Source: Ruegeria sp. YS9 (lineage in GTDB: Bacteria; Pseudomonadota; Alphaproteobacteria; Rhodobacterales; Rhodobacteraceae). Taken from it: a stretch of DNA of 64,000 nt. The position numbers and the translations under genes are program-made. Positions 1 to 9,003 of the stretch are shown here, one piece after another (position 1 is the first letter of the stretch; each line of letters starts with the position of its first letter). Under the pieces are notes generated by a model that was given only the letters and a program-made list of their open reading frames with translations, was not told the DNA's origin and ran no database searches. The stretch covers positions 62,001-126,000 of the forward strand of contig NZ_CP102410.1 of assembly GCF_024628725.1 (NCBI RefSeq), written 5' to 3'.

Positions 1-590
1 AGTACCGGGATCGCCTGGCCCGTCTGTCCGCAGCACTGCCTGACCAGATTCGCGAGGAAGCGCTTTCGCTTGCGGCAAAATCCCTGTTTCGCCTCATGGC
101 AATCAAGGACGAATACGAGGTTGCCCGGTTGCTGACATCGCGACAATTCGAGAAACAACTGCGGTCCGAGTTCGAAGGGGATTTTCGGATCAAATACCAC
201 CTCGCCCCTCCGGTTTTAGGTGGTCAGAAGGATGCACGCGGGCGACCGCGCAAGCGAAGCTATGGTGGTTGGGTGACCCCCGTTCTGAGGCTCCTTTCGC
301 GTGCACGCAGGCTTCGCGGCGGCTGGCTTGATCCGTTCCGGTTTTCAAGGGACCGCAAGCTTGAAAACGAAACCCTGGCCTGGTTTCTGGGTGTCCTGGA
401 TCGCGTCGAAGACACGGACCTCGAGGCGGAAACCTGCCTGAAAATCCTGTCAGCCCCGCTGGATATCCGCGGCTTTGGCCCGGTGCGCGAAGCTGCAACA
501 CAAACCGTACGCGCGGATGTAGATGCCATGCTGAACGTGATCGGAGAACAGCGAAGGGATGCGCAGGGCGCCGCGTCTCAAAAGGCCTGA
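1..590 (+). CDS. Indolepyruvate:ferredoxin oxidoreductase, C-terminal end (partial)
   Basis: The reading frame is open from base 3 (the window edge) to TGA at 588-590, so this is the 3' end of a longer gene. It encodes about 195 residues. The stretch MAIKDEYEVARL, followed by FEGDF and HLAPP, is the C-terminal domain (DUF6537-like) found at the end of the fused, roughly 1150-residue alphaproteobacterial indolepyruvate ferredoxin oxidoreductase. That enzyme oxidatively decarboxylates aryl-pyruvates from aromatic amino acids to aryl-acetyl-CoA. The thiamine-binding and iron-sulphur domains lie upstream, outside the window. The internal ATG at 96 is within the domain and is not a start. The phenylacetyl-CoA route at 27880-34517 could take one of its products, but that link is inference. 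Confidence 0.8.
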   Translation, partial: YRDRLARLSAALPDQIREEALSLAAKSLFRLMAIKDEYEVARLLTSRQFEKQLRSEFEGDFRIKYHLAPPVLGGQKDARGRPRKRSYGGWVTPVLRLLSRARRLRGGWLDPFRFSRDRKLENETLAWFLGVLDRVEDTDLEAETCLKILSAPLDIRGFGPVREAATQTVRADVDAMLNVIGEQRRDAQGAASQKA

Positions 591-596
591 GTGCTT

Positions 597-617
597 TTTC
601 CGGAACCTGTCCGGAAA
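597..617 (+). terminator. Hairpin after the indolepyruvate oxidoreductase gene
   Basis: A perfect 8-bp inverted repeat (TTTCCGGA at 597-604, TCCGGAAA at 610-617, 5-base loop) begins 7 bases after the stop codon. There is no T-run on its 3' side, so it is not a textbook intrinsic terminator. It may be a 3'-end stabiliser or a weak terminator. The rest of 618-882 holds one more short stem (836-841 with 847-852) and no gene that I can support. Confidence 0.35.
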
Positions 618-882
618 CGCGGATTTCAGGCGGGGCTGAACGGATCTGAACCCCCGCACATCCCAATGAAATGGGCTGCTGTCTGCGTAATGGCGCGACA
701 TAATTCTGATCACGTTCGGACGCCACCGGCAGCGGCGCGACGCCGCCACCGGATAGACGGATGTGGGTAACCCTTCGTCACGGGCATTGCGTTGGCAGAG
801 GCTGTCTTGCTCTGGGTTGACGAGCAAGGGACCTGTGGGTGCTTTTCACCCAGCCGGCTTTCGGTGTCTCCGACCCCTGCGA

Positions 883-1578
883 TCAGACCCTTGCTTTTTC
901 AAAGGCGGCCCAGGCGGTTTCGAATGCTTCGAAATCAAACGTGGGCTCGCGGGCTGCGTCCAGAACAATACGTTCTGTCGCCAAAAGCTTTTGGATTGCA
1001 CCTTCCAATTGATCGACGACATCATTCGGTATGACCAATGCGCCATGACGATCGGCGTGAACCAGATCACCGGGCTCAACTGTCAGACCAAAAACCGAAA
1101 CCTGAGTGTCAATCTCGCGGATGTGGACGAAACCGTGGCTCGGTCCGATGGAACCAGCGACAACCGGGAACCCTTGGGGCAAATCCCCCAGATCCCGCAT
1201 GACACCATTGGTCAGAGCACCCGACATGCCGAAACCCTTGTGAACCGTCGTATTGATCTCACCCCAATAAGCGCCGATGCATTCGGGATAATCCAGATCC
1301 TCGACAACGGCGATTGAAGGGCCCGGTGCCTCGGCCATGTACTTGTAATAGGCCATACGTCGGGCTTTGATGACTTCGGGCGGCTCGGTCGGGGGATTGA
1401 CTGCAGCGATCTTGGCAGTGCGCGCATAGCCGACGATGGCAGGCCCTTCGGGGGCCGAGCTTAGCATGGTGCCACGCGTGAACCTGTCGAACCCACGCCT
1501 GCCCTGTGCCACCTCGATGGCATTGCAGACAGTTGGCGTATCGACCTTGCGAAGCAAAGACAAAAGGGACGGTGTCAT
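883..1578 (-). CDS. RraA-family protein (aldolase/demethylmenaquinone methyltransferase-like)
   Basis: This is a 231-residue protein of the RraA fold. The signature is present: the Gly-Glu pair at 106-107 and the segment GALTNGVMRD with Arg128-Asp129. In the catalytic members (4-hydroxy-4-methyl-2-oxoglutarate and 4-carboxy-4-hydroxy-2-oxoadipate aldolases) this Arg-Asp pair binds metal and pyruvate enolate. The usual TDG is TNG here (Asn124). It is the last gene of the long minus-strand operon, and its ATG overlaps the stop of the upstream hydrolase (ATGA at 1575-1578). In a catabolic operon a retro-aldol or decarboxylase step that releases pyruvate is more plausible than RNase E inhibition; this is inference. 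Confidence 0.8.
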   Translation of the reverse strand: MTPSLLSLLRKVDTPTVCNAIEVAQGRRGFDRFTRGTMLSSAPEGPAIVGYARTAKIAAVNPPTEPPEVIKARRMAYYKYMAEAPGPSIAVVEDLDYPECIGAYWGEINTTVHKGFGMSGALTNGVMRDLGDLPQGFPVVAGSIGPSHGFVHIREIDTQVSVFGLTVEPGDLVHADRHGALVIPNDVVDQLEGAIQKLLATERIVLDAAREPTFDFEAFETAWAAFEKARV

Positions 1579-2270
1579 GTGTCCTCCAGCCAGCGGGACA
1601 GCGCCGCTGTTGTTTTTTCAGGTTGTTCCAATGTCGGGAGATGGCCCGCGTCGCCGATGATCTCAAGCGCGCTTCGTGGCAGCAGGTCATGCATAAGTCG
1701 GTGGCGTTCAACAGGGCAAAGCCGATCTTCGCGCCCACACAAAACCAGAACCCTTCCGGTATAAGCCGTCAGAGTCTTGCTTTGGTCCGGTCGGTTCATA
1801 AGTGCCTTGGACTGACGTATGAAAACGTCAGGGCCCAGGTCGGTGGCCATTGCCATGCACAGATCCAGGACCGCCCCCCGGTTCGGTCCGTCAGCCAGAT
1901 AACCGGGCTTCATCTCGTCACGCATCACGGTCCTCAGCTGGCCGTTGCGCACGGCGGACATCTGCGGCGTTCGACGCGCTTTTACCTCTGGCGTTTCAGC
2001 CAGTGGATTGGTGTCAAGCAAAGCCAGACGCGAAACACGTTCGGGGGCTTGGCGCGTGACTTCCATCGCCACGATACCCCCCATGGACAGCCCGGCCAGC
2101 GCGAAGACCGGTGGCGCATTTCCAAGGATATCCCGGGCCATGGCCTCTATGCTGTCGTGATGAGACAACGGAAAGGTCATCACGGGCATTCTGCCCGACA
2201 GAGCATTAATCTGGGGGCCAAAAAGCCGGGCATCACACATCATGCCCGGCAACAAAATCAGAGGTTTCAT
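1575..2270 (-). CDS. Alpha/beta-fold hydrolase
   Basis: This encodes 231 residues starting MKPLILLPGMMCD. The longer frame up to 2369 has an N-terminus unlike a hydrolase. The ATG at 2270 overlaps the upstream stop as ATGA (2267-2270), so I chose it. It has the nucleophile elbow GLSMGG with Ser62, a late acidic residue in GREDRLCP, and the catalytic His in DAGHLPTLEQPE, giving a complete Ser-Asp-His triad. It is probably an esterase or lactonase acting on an intermediate of the operon. The substrate cannot be read from the sequence. It is translationally coupled to both neighbours. Confidence 0.85.
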   Translation of the reverse strand: MKPLILLPGMMCDARLFGPQINALSGRMPVMTFPLSHHDSIEAMARDILGNAPPVFALAGLSMGGIVAMEVTRQAPERVSRLALLDTNPLAETPEVKARRTPQMSAVRNGQLRTVMRDEMKPGYLADGPNRGAVLDLCMAMATDLGPDVFIRQSKALMNRPDQSKTLTAYTGRVLVLCGREDRLCPVERHRLMHDLLPRSALEIIGDAGHLPTLEQPEKTTAALSRWLEDT

Positions 2271-3391
2271 GCCGAGGCCAGCTTTGCCCCTTCGGACAAC
2301 GCCGCCAGCTTGGCATAGGCGATCTGGGGATCGACGGCGCCGAATCCCGCAAAAGTGCCAAAGCCGCAATCGCTGCCCGCGATCACCCGGTCCGGCCCCA
2401 CGATTTCCGTGAACCGGTCAATCCGTTGGGCCACAAGTTCGGGATGTTCGACGAAATTGGTCGTGGTGTCGACCACGCCGGGCACCAGAACCTTGTCATC
2501 GGGAATCTCGGCCTTGCGGTCCCGGAACACTGTCCATTCATGGGCATGCCGCGGATTGGACGTTTCGAACAGGACATAGCGCGACTTGGTCGCCATCAGG
2601 GTGCTGAAGACCTTGTCCATGGCGATGTCACAGCAATGCGGGCCTTCGTAGTTGCCCCAGCATATATGTACCCGTACGCGATCCTGCGGGACGTTCTGAA
2701 GCGCGTGGTTCAGGGCCTCGACATGCATGTTAGCAATCTTGATGAACTCATCGTCCGACAGGTCGGTGAACAGCATGTGGCGCGACAAGGCGAGATCGGG
2801 GCAATCCAGTTGCAGGTCCAAACCGGCGGCGACGATGGTTTCGTATTCGTCCTTCATCGCGTCGGCCAATGCAGCTAGGTAGGCCTCGCGCGTTGGGTAG
2901 AAATCATTCTGCAAAAACAGCGAGATCACTCCGGGAGACGCTGCATTCATGAAACCGCGCTCGGCCCCGTGCCGCGCCATGGCCGCCTTGAGGTTGGCGA
3001 TGTCCTTTTGCAACTCGCCTTGCCCTTTTGATCGCACCTCACCCGTGCACATCGGCCTTGCGTATTGTGGCGTACCGCCGTCATCGGCCAGTCTTTGCAG
3101 AAAGCCGGGGAACATTTTCAAGTCTGCCGGCGCGTTACGAGGGCTGTCGCCCGAAAACCCGGTGTAGCGATCCTTGACATAGGTCGCATAGGAGATTTTC
3201 GAAGTTTCGCCGTCGCTGACGATATCAACACCGGCTTCGACCTGTTTGCGCACCGTTTCGGCCACGGCGTTGGCCATGCAGGCATCAAAGGCGCCTGTGT
3301 CATAGGGTTCATCGTTTTCGCGGGCAAAAATAAAATCCACGACGTCCTGCGTTCGGGGCAGAGAGCCAACATGTGTTGTTTTTACGGTCAT
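2267..3391 (-). CDS. Cobalamin-independent methionine synthase II family protein (MetE C-terminal-like)
   Basis: This 374-residue protein corresponds to the C-terminal catalytic barrel of MetE without the N-terminal barrel. The N-terminus TTHVGSLPR is typical. The zinc site is visible as HICWGN (His242, Cys244) and the late Cys342 in GSDCGFG, with Glu276 as a candidate third ligand. Family members move methyl groups to thiols; the stand-alone 'core' forms often use methyl donors other than polyglutamyl-methyl-THF. A perfect AAGGAGGT ribosome site lies 5 bases before the ATG. It follows a SAM methyltransferase by 10 bases, which makes one-carbon chemistry in this operon likely. The donor and acceptor are unknown. 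Confidence 0.85.
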   Translation of the reverse strand: MTVKTTHVGSLPRTQDVVDFIFARENDEPYDTGAFDACMANAVAETVRKQVEAGVDIVSDGETSKISYATYVKDRYTGFSGDSPRNAPADLKMFPGFLQRLADDGGTPQYARPMCTGEVRSKGQGELQKDIANLKAAMARHGAERGFMNAASPGVISLFLQNDFYPTREAYLAALADAMKDEYETIVAAGLDLQLDCPDLALSRHMLFTDLSDDEFIKIANMHVEALNHALQNVPQDRVRVHICWGNYEGPHCCDIAMDKVFSTLMATKSRYVLFETSNPRHAHEWTVFRDRKAEIPDDKVLVPGVVDTTTNFVEHPELVAQRIDRFTEIVGPDRVIAGSDCGFGTFAGFGAVDPQIAYAKLAALSEGAKLASA

Positions 3392-3401
3392 GGGGACCTC
3401 C

Positions 3402-4004
3402 TTAAATTTTTCGTGCCATCAGGATCGTGTGGCTTTGGGCTTCTGGGTCCTCGGCCAGGTATCCGGTCATTTGCAGCCCGTTTTCTTCGAGACACCCAGC
3501 GTAACCGGCCGGGGACAGCGAGGCGTGGTAGACAAGCTCTGATCCGACTGTGCCGCTGACCTCTCCGGCACGAGGTCCGACGGTCAGCATGAGCATTCCC
3601 TTGGGCCGCAAATGGCGCGCCATCCGGGCGATACAGTCTTTCTGCTCATCCGCCGTAAGGTGGAAAAAGCTGTTCCAGGCGATGATGCCGTCGAACTGTT
3701 GATCCAGTTCAAAGTTCCGCATATCTGCGTTGCGCCAGTCCCCATCGGGCCAACGGTCGCGTGCAATGGCAAGCATTGCGTCGGAAAAATCGATACCCGT
3801 GACGTCAAACCCTTCGGCCATGAACCAACGTGCGATGGGGTCGCCCGAACCACAGCCCAGGTCTAATACGCGGTCACCCGGTTTCAGGCTGGCCGTGAAG
3901 CGCGCCAGCCAGCGCGCTTCGAACAGGGCCTTGGAACGGCGCCTGTCATATTCGGTGGCCTGCCGTTCATAAACCGCGTGGGTGTCATTCGGGTCCGCGT
4001 TCAT
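3402..4004 (-). CDS. Class I SAM-dependent methyltransferase
   Basis: This 200-residue protein has a single methyltransferase domain. Motif I is VLDLGCGSGD at about residues 46-55. It is followed by the acidic strand GIDFSDAM, the motif II region NADMRNFEL, and the FFHLTADEQ helix typical of Methyltransf_25-type proteins. The start codon overlaps the stop of the cupin gene by 4 bases (4001-4004), so the two are translationally coupled. The acceptor is not predictable. Its position between a cupin and a MetE-like protein suggests a methylated or demethylated pathway intermediate; this is inference. Confidence 0.85.
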   Translation of the reverse strand: MNADPNDTHAVYERQATEYDRRRSKALFEARWLARFTASLKPGDRVLDLGCGSGDPIARWFMAEGFDVTGIDFSDAMLAIARDRWPDGDWRNADMRNFELDQQFDGIIAWNSFFHLTADEQKDCIARMARHLRPKGMLMLTVGPRAGEVSGTVGSELVYHASLSPAGYAGCLEENGLQMTGYLAEDPEAQSHTILMARKI

Positions 4005-4966
4005 CCTGTCCAGGTCGCTCCTGCCGGGTCATCGGTTGCGGTGATGCGGTACAGGCCCGCCTGTCCGGTCATCGACGGTTGAATGCCGTAGGTTTCGCCG
4101 GGAAGAACCAAGGCCGTGTCGCCCACCGAGATTGTTGTCTCGTACCCGTCGATCGCAACACGCCAGTGACCGCTGGCCGGCATCAGAACCACTGGTTTCT
4201 CGGCAGCGATCGGTTGCGTCACCGCGGACCCGCGCCCCAGAAAATCGACCTCGAATCCGGGTTTGTCCTTGATCAACGCGTTTTCGCCAATCACCTTCGC
4301 GGGCTTATTGGCCGACAACGCCATCAGATCCCAATACCGCGCAACGTATTTGCCAACCACGTCCTCGACAGGAACTTCGGGATAGCTTTTCAGTTGTTCT
4401 TCGGTCAGCACAGGCATCGGGCGGACATTGTGGGGCAGGTCCTGGCCCAGTTTGGAGTCGTACAGAACGCCATTGTCGCCCAGCATCAGACCATGTGCCT
4501 GCGCATCTTCGATCACCTGAGGCGCCCATGTGACGCCGCCGCCCGCATCGTCTCCGCCCAGGATCGACATGATCATTCCGTAATCCTGTCCGACATTCTC
4601 AAAGCCCCGGAAAATCCCGGTTGGAATGTTGAAGATGTCTCCTTCCTCGGCGATGAATTCCCCGGCCGTGCCATAGCGGCCCCAGAAAAACCGCCAACGA
4701 CCCTTGGCAACGAAAAAGACCTCGGCCGTGGTGTGGCTGTGCAGTGAGTTGCGGCATTTCGGCGGCTGCCCGGCCGCTCCGATGTTGAAGCCGATCTTGT
4801 CGGAGATGTGGACATGCTGGTCCGGAGATTCCGAGACGCCGCCGCCGATTATCGTGAAATTCTCTTTCTGATCGCTGCCGGGAGTATGGGCATCGATGAA
4901 AGCGGTTTTACAGGGTTGAAGCTCGCCATAGCGGACGATGCGGGAAGGGATGGGCGATTTTGTCAT
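4001..4966 (-). CDS. Cupin-domain protein (possible bicupin)
   Basis: This is a 321-residue protein. The N-terminal cupin has the metal motif HSHTTAEVFFVAKG, with the second half GDIFNIPTGIFRGFEN. The C-terminal part (GSAVTQPIAAEKP to GDTALVLPGE, about residues 225-300) looks like a second, degenerate cupin without obvious histidine ligands. A metal-dependent dioxygenase or isomerase is possible, as is a pure ligand-binding role. A 191-base space separates it from the upstream NTF2-like gene (5158), the longest gap within this operon, so a secondary promoter could lie there. No strong ribosome site is visible before the ATG. Confidence 0.75.
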   Translation of the reverse strand: MTKSPIPSRIVRYGELQPCKTAFIDAHTPGSDQKENFTIIGGGVSESPDQHVHISDKIGFNIGAAGQPPKCRNSLHSHTTAEVFFVAKGRWRFFWGRYGTAGEFIAEEGDIFNIPTGIFRGFENVGQDYGMIMSILGGDDAGGGVTWAPQVIEDAQAHGLMLGDNGVLYDSKLGQDLPHNVRPMPVLTEEQLKSYPEVPVEDVVGKYVARYWDLMALSANKPAKVIGENALIKDKPGFEVDFLGRGSAVTQPIAAEKPVVLMPASGHWRVAIDGYETTISVGDTALVLPGETYGIQPSMTGQAGLYRITATDDPAGATWTG

Positions 4967-5157
4967 GACGTAGGATCCGATATTACGTTTTTGGAAAGAA
5001 AGCTCGTGTGCCCAAACAGGACACGCCCTTGCTTTCCGGGCGGGCGCAGGTTCAGTCGCCGCGCCCTCAGGCTTTGACGGTACATATGGAAACGCCGAAT
5101 GGCCCGCGGCTCGGACAGACCGCCCGACAGGATGCGATATGAGACCGGGCGGCCCAC

Positions 5158-6147
5158 TCAGACCTCGCCGTTCTGCAACAGGATCTGCTTCCAGACCGAG
5201 GTTTCATCGAACAGGGTGTATTCACGGCGCAACTGCGGCTGCCCCGTTATAAGCGCGCCGAATTCAGCGTGGCTGATCCCGAGGACATAAACCTGTGCAC
5301 CAGTCGGCGCCCCGAACACACCCCAGCCGTCATGCTTGCCCCAAAGGCTCCAGCGAATGGCCGCGCGCGGAGGCATATCAGGGTCATCTCGCCCGATCTG
5401 ATGCTCGATCTTGAATTCTGCATTCGGAAAACTCGCCCGCAGACCCATCCAGAAACGGTCGACGGCATCCCGGCCATGCCCTGTTACGCCGCCCACATAT
5501 TCTGACTGAACAGCGCGGTCATATTCTGAACCGATCACGCCCATATCTGCGTTCATGATCCGCGTCAGAATGTCGGCGTAGCGCTTCCCCCATTCATTCT
5601 CGTTGCCGCGACCTTTGTAGGGACCAGGCTGATCGATTTCGGGGGTCAGGGGTTTGACGCAGTTTTCCTTGCCGCCTTCCCGGGCAATCAGATCGGCGGC
5701 GTATTCCTTGGGATCCCAGCCCATCTGGCGCACAATCGCGCCCTGATCGCGGATCAGCCATTCATCGTTGATCTGATTGTCGATGGCGTGGCAATCCGCA
5801 AGAATCCGGTAACGCAGCTTGGTGCCGGTGGGCTTGCCATAGACGCCCTCGGCCAAATGCGTGGCCGTTGAAATGATGCGGTGAGAGCTCAGCATGCCCT
5901 TTTCCGGCGTGCCGGACCAGATCACGTCTTCGCCCAGAAGCTGCCGGTCCGGAAACTCGGCCAGCGTTGCCATGGTTGCGCCGATCACACTCTGATTGCC
6001 CAACACCACCGAACCGGGTGAACGGACCACGATGTCATCGCTGTAATACTCATGCAGCGTGGCGATCCCCCGGTCTTCCCAGATCTCCTTGGTGATGCCG
6101 ATGATGTAATCCGGAAAATCACGGAATTTCGGATCGAAGCCTTTCAT
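5158..6147 (-). CDS. NTF2/SnoaL-like protein, two-domain ('ester cyclase' family)
   Basis: This encodes 329 residues starting MKGFDPKFRDFPDYI. The ATG at 6147 is chosen because it overlaps the lacI-type stop as ATGA (6144-6147). The protein is two NTF2-like cone domains in tandem: about residues 10-150 (YYSDDIVVRSPG, then GMLSSHRI) and about 185-320 (NADMGVIGSEYD, AIRWSLWGKHDG). Such domains form small-molecule pockets in polyketide cyclases, dehydratases and isomerases, but many have no known reaction. It is one of four NTF2-like proteins in this regulon (also at 7951, 10343 and 15744). Their substrates are probably related. Confidence 0.75.
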   Translation of the reverse strand: MKGFDPKFRDFPDYIIGITKEIWEDRGIATLHEYYSDDIVVRSPGSVVLGNQSVIGATMATLAEFPDRQLLGEDVIWSGTPEKGMLSSHRIISTATHLAEGVYGKPTGTKLRYRILADCHAIDNQINDEWLIRDQGAIVRQMGWDPKEYAADLIAREGGKENCVKPLTPEIDQPGPYKGRGNENEWGKRYADILTRIMNADMGVIGSEYDRAVQSEYVGGVTGHGRDAVDRFWMGLRASFPNAEFKIEHQIGRDDPDMPPRAAIRWSLWGKHDGWGVFGAPTGAQVYVLGISHAEFGALITGQPQLRREYTLFDETSVWKQILLQNGEV

Positions 6148-7187
6148 GTCTCTGTCCTTTGTGGGGCCCATCCCTTGGGCAATCGAGCCGATGTGCGCAC
6201 GATCAGCGGCCCATCAATGGCGACTTTGCGCGGTTCGGCTTTCGCCGGGGTGTCGATATGTTCGAAAAGGGCGGCAACGGTTTCGGCCACCATAAGGTTG
6301 GCCCGCTGCCGGATCGTCGTCAAATTGTAAGCTGGCCAACCGGCCGGCGGCACGTCGTCATAGCCCACGACCGAGACATCCTCGGGGACGCGCAGGCCAA
6401 GTTCAAAACGGATCACATCCATCGCCGCCAATGCCATGTGATCATTGGCCACAAATACGGCATCCGGCCGTCGTTCAGGGGCGACATCGAACATCCGACG
6501 GGCTGCTGTACGGGCGTTTTCCGTGTGAAACTCCCCTACTTCGTGTGCAAACAGTTCCTGCCCGGCCTCGGCCAGTGCGGCGCGATACCCGGCTTCGCGG
6601 TCCCGCTGCGTCGAGGCCCCTTGCCAACCTGCGATATAGGCAATCCGTTGGTGCCCACCGGCTAGCAGAAATTCCGCGACTTTGCGGCCCCCGGCATAGT
6701 TGTCGGACGTGACCGTGGTGATGCCCTCGATGTCCTGGCTGCGGTTGAACAGCACCACTGGCACCCCGGCCTGTTGGCAGCGCATGGCGATATCCGACGA
6801 CATGGGCACCGAGGCCAGGATGACGCCATCCACCTGGTAATCGAGAATCTCTTCCATCACATCGTCGATGTTCCCGGCCGATCGTGAGGCCATGAAGATC
6901 AGCACGTGATAGCCTTGCTCCTGAAGGGCGTTTGACAGCTTCTCGAGCGCTTCCGGATAAAAATAGTTATCAAGGTAGCCCACCACCAAACCGATAATCC
7001 GGCTTTTCCCGGACACCATGGCGCGGGCCAGAACGTTTGGACGATAGCCCAGTTCAGCGGCGGCTTTGCGCACTTTCTCCTCGGTCTTTTTACTGACCGA
7101 GGCGCCGGGCGTGAATACGCGGCTGACGGCGGACTGGCTGACACCCGCCAGTTGGGCGACCTGAAGGGATGTAACTTTTTCCGCCAT
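6144..7187 (-). CDS. LacI-family transcriptional regulator
   Basis: This encodes 347 residues from the ATG at 7187, which overlaps the SDR stop codon (TGATG). The N-terminal helix-turn-helix is TSLQVAQLAGVSQSAVSRVF (about residues 6-25), with a hinge helix near LARAMVSG and a periplasmic-binding-protein-like effector domain from IIGLVVGYLDNYFYPE. It lies inside the operon it probably controls. Two palindromes with a central CG, the LacI-family hallmark, lie at 15601-15620 and 15654-15675 in the divergent promoter region. Its effector is most likely the imported substrate or a derivative; the identity is unknown. Confidence 0.92.
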   Translation of the reverse strand: MAEKVTSLQVAQLAGVSQSAVSRVFTPGASVSKKTEEKVRKAAAELGYRPNVLARAMVSGKSRIIGLVVGYLDNYFYPEALEKLSNALQEQGYHVLIFMASRSAGNIDDVMEEILDYQVDGVILASVPMSSDIAMRCQQAGVPVVLFNRSQDIEGITTVTSDNYAGGRKVAEFLLAGGHQRIAYIAGWQGASTQRDREAGYRAALAEAGQELFAHEVGEFHTENARTAARRMFDVAPERRPDAVFVANDHMALAAMDVIRFELGLRVPEDVSVVGYDDVPPAGWPAYNLTTIRQRANLMVAETVAALFEHIDTPAKAEPRKVAIDGPLIVRTSARLPKGWAPQRTET

Positions 7188-7951
7188 CAATCTGCCGTCC
7201 AACCCCCGTCAATCAACATCGAAGTACCGGTGACCAGAGCAGAGGCGTCTGACGCGAGATACCGCACCGCGCCCATGATGTCTTCGACCTCTCCGACCCG
7301 GTTCAGCTTGATCTTTTCCATGATCCACGCGGCACGTTCAGGATTGTCGAATGTGGATTGGGTCAGCGGCGTTCTGATGAAAGTCGGGCAGACAGTGTTG
7401 ATCCGAATGCCTTGTTTGCCCCATTCGATGGCCATGGATTTGACCATGCCTTCCAGCCCATGTTTGGTCGCACAGTAAAGCGCCCGGTCGACCCCGCCGA
7501 CATGCCCCATCTGGCTGGAGATGTGGATGATCGATCCCGGCTTTGCTGCCTTGATCAAAGCGCGGGCGGCGTAGGCGGACAGGAAATAGGCGGAACGCAA
7601 ATTGACATTGGTGACAATATCGAAGTCATCGGGCGTGGTTTCGATGGCCGGGCTGTGGCGTGCGATCCCCGCCGAATTCACCACGATATCAAAGCAGCGC
7701 GATGCAAAAAGCTGTTCCAATGCGCGCAGATCACCCTGATCCATCACAAGCGCTTCGGCAGACCATCCCTTCTCTTTCAGAGCGGATACTGTCTCATTCA
7801 ACCGATCCGCCCCTCTGGCCGCGCAAACAACATGTGCACCCGCCTCGGCCAAAGCCACTGCACAGCCCTGACCTATGCCAGACGAGGCTCCGGTAACGAG
7901 GGCGGATTTCCCGTTCAGGGAAAACGAAGGGGTGCGTGGCAATTCCGTCAT
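7187..7951 (-). CDS. Short-chain dehydrogenase/reductase
   Basis: This 254-residue protein is a classical SDR. It has the cofactor motif TGASSGIG (20-27), NSAG (92-95), a catalytic Ser at 145/146, and Tyr159-x3-Lys163 (YCATK). The C-terminal GTSMLIDGGW is the usual end of the family. It oxidises or reduces an alcohol/ketone with NAD(P)(H). Its start overlaps the stop of the NTF2-like gene (TGATG at 7949-7953), and its stop overlaps the lacI-type start. It is probably one of two oxidative steps in the operon, together with the HisD-like enzyme at 9000-10331. Confidence 0.93.
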   Translation of the reverse strand: MTELPRTPSFSLNGKSALVTGASSGIGQGCAVALAEAGAHVVCAARGADRLNETVSALKEKGWSAEALVMDQGDLRALEQLFASRCFDIVVNSAGIARHSPAIETTPDDFDIVTNVNLRSAYFLSAYAARALIKAAKPGSIIHISSQMGHVGGVDRALYCATKHGLEGMVKSMAIEWGKQGIRINTVCPTFIRTPLTQSTFDNPERAAWIMEKIKLNRVGEVEDIMGAVRYLASDASALVTGTSMLIDGGWTAD

Positions 7952-9003
7952 CAGCTCATTCCATCCGGTATTTCAATGCGGCCCATATTCCGGGCCTTGT
8001 TGAATTCCCGCAGGCGGGCAAAAACGTCAACGCCAAGCTGCCGGTAGGCATCCAGCAAATCAACCAGCACCCAGTTTTCCCGGATCCTGCCGTTTTCCAA
8101 ACGCCAGAAATCGAGGCTGCGCATGGTGATCTTCTTGCCTGACGGAGCGATGCCCATCCAGCCATCATCGGTGACGGTCTGGATCATGTTGGGCCAGCCC
8201 GTCACGGCCGCGTAATCCCCATCCCCGAAAAAGTGATAGGTGATGTCGTCCACGAACTGCCCGCGATCCGGCATTCCGTTCAGGAACGGGATCTGGTGCC
8301 AGTTGCGGAACCCTGCATACCCGCGCCCGGTGCCGATGCCCGAAGGGCCGTACCAGTTCATGCGGGGGTGCCAGAACCGCTCCATCTCCATCACTTCGGG
8401 GCCACCTTGGGACGGGTGTTTCTTGAGATGCTCCAGCATGTCGATGATGTGCTGGCAGGTCCGTTTGCCCTTGGCTTCATCATAAGGGCCGGGGACAAAC
8501 CCGTCCTGGGTGGCAGGGCCGGGGACGTGCCATTCACGGCCCAGACTTGGCGCCATCGGCCAGGCATTTGCCTGCATCATGACTTCGGGGATGTCCCACA
8601 GGGCCTGCATCTCGACGATCTTGCCGTTTTCGAAGCGGTAGAATTCATGAAACCGCATCGTAACCTGATGACCCGTCGGTGGGATGTCCAGCCAGGGGGC
8701 GGTGAAAACACCGGTGTAATAGCCACCACATCCGATCCAATCTGCGCCGAACTCATCCGGGCCGGCCATGACGATATAATCCCGCCGTTCAAGATCGGGC
8801 CAGGCCGCCAGCAAGTCTTTGTAGCCAGTGTCATAGAAAGCATCACTGCCGATGCTGTCCCCAAAGGGATGACACAGACGGAACACGGCATCCGGTGACG
8901 TGATATCCGCGAAAGCCCGACGTACATCCGCCTCATTGAAATCGTACATCGCAGCCCTGAGCGGTTCGATCAGGGCTTTGTGATGCGTGTGTTTGTCACT
9001 CAT
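7951..9003 (-). CDS. NTF2/SnoaL-like protein, two-domain ('ester cyclase' family)
   Basis: This 350-residue protein has two NTF2-like domains, about 15-155 (ending [22 protein letters not shown]) and about 190-335 ([19 protein letters not shown] to [20 protein letters not shown]). The recurrent F-x-R-x-E-N-G-K/R-I strand in each half is the domain signature. It shares blocks with the plus-strand protein at 15744, such as W-x-GP-x-GIG, GWPN, and [16 protein letters not shown] against LLHFWKGQGVDILAR, so these two are clear paralogues. It overlaps its neighbours by 4 bases (9000-9003) and 1 base (7951). It probably acts on a cyclic or lactone intermediate; the reaction is unknown. Confidence 0.78.
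   Translation of the reverse strand: MSDKHTHHKALIEPLRAAMYDFNEADVRRAFADITSPDAVFRLCHPFGDSIGSDAFYDTGYKDLLAAWPDLERRDYIVMAGPDEFGADWIGCGGYYTGVFTAPWLDIPPTGHQVTMRFHEFYRFENGKIVEMQALWDIPEVMMQANAWPMAPSLGREWHVPGPATQDGFVPGPYDEAKGKRTCQHIIDMLEHLKKHPSQGGPEVMEMERFWHPRMNWYGPSGIGTGRGYAGFRNWHQIPFLNGMPDRGQFVDDITYHFFGDGDYAAVTGWPNMIQTVTDDGWMGIAPSGKKITMRSLDFWRLENGRIRENWVLVDLLDAYRQLGVDVFARLREFNKARNMGRIEIPDGMS

Noticed and set aside
4963-5157. A 64-codon minus-strand frame (GTG start) that would overlap the cupin start by 4 bases
   Set aside because: No recognisable domain, Arg-rich translation, and no clear ribosome site. The spacing is suggestive but not enough.
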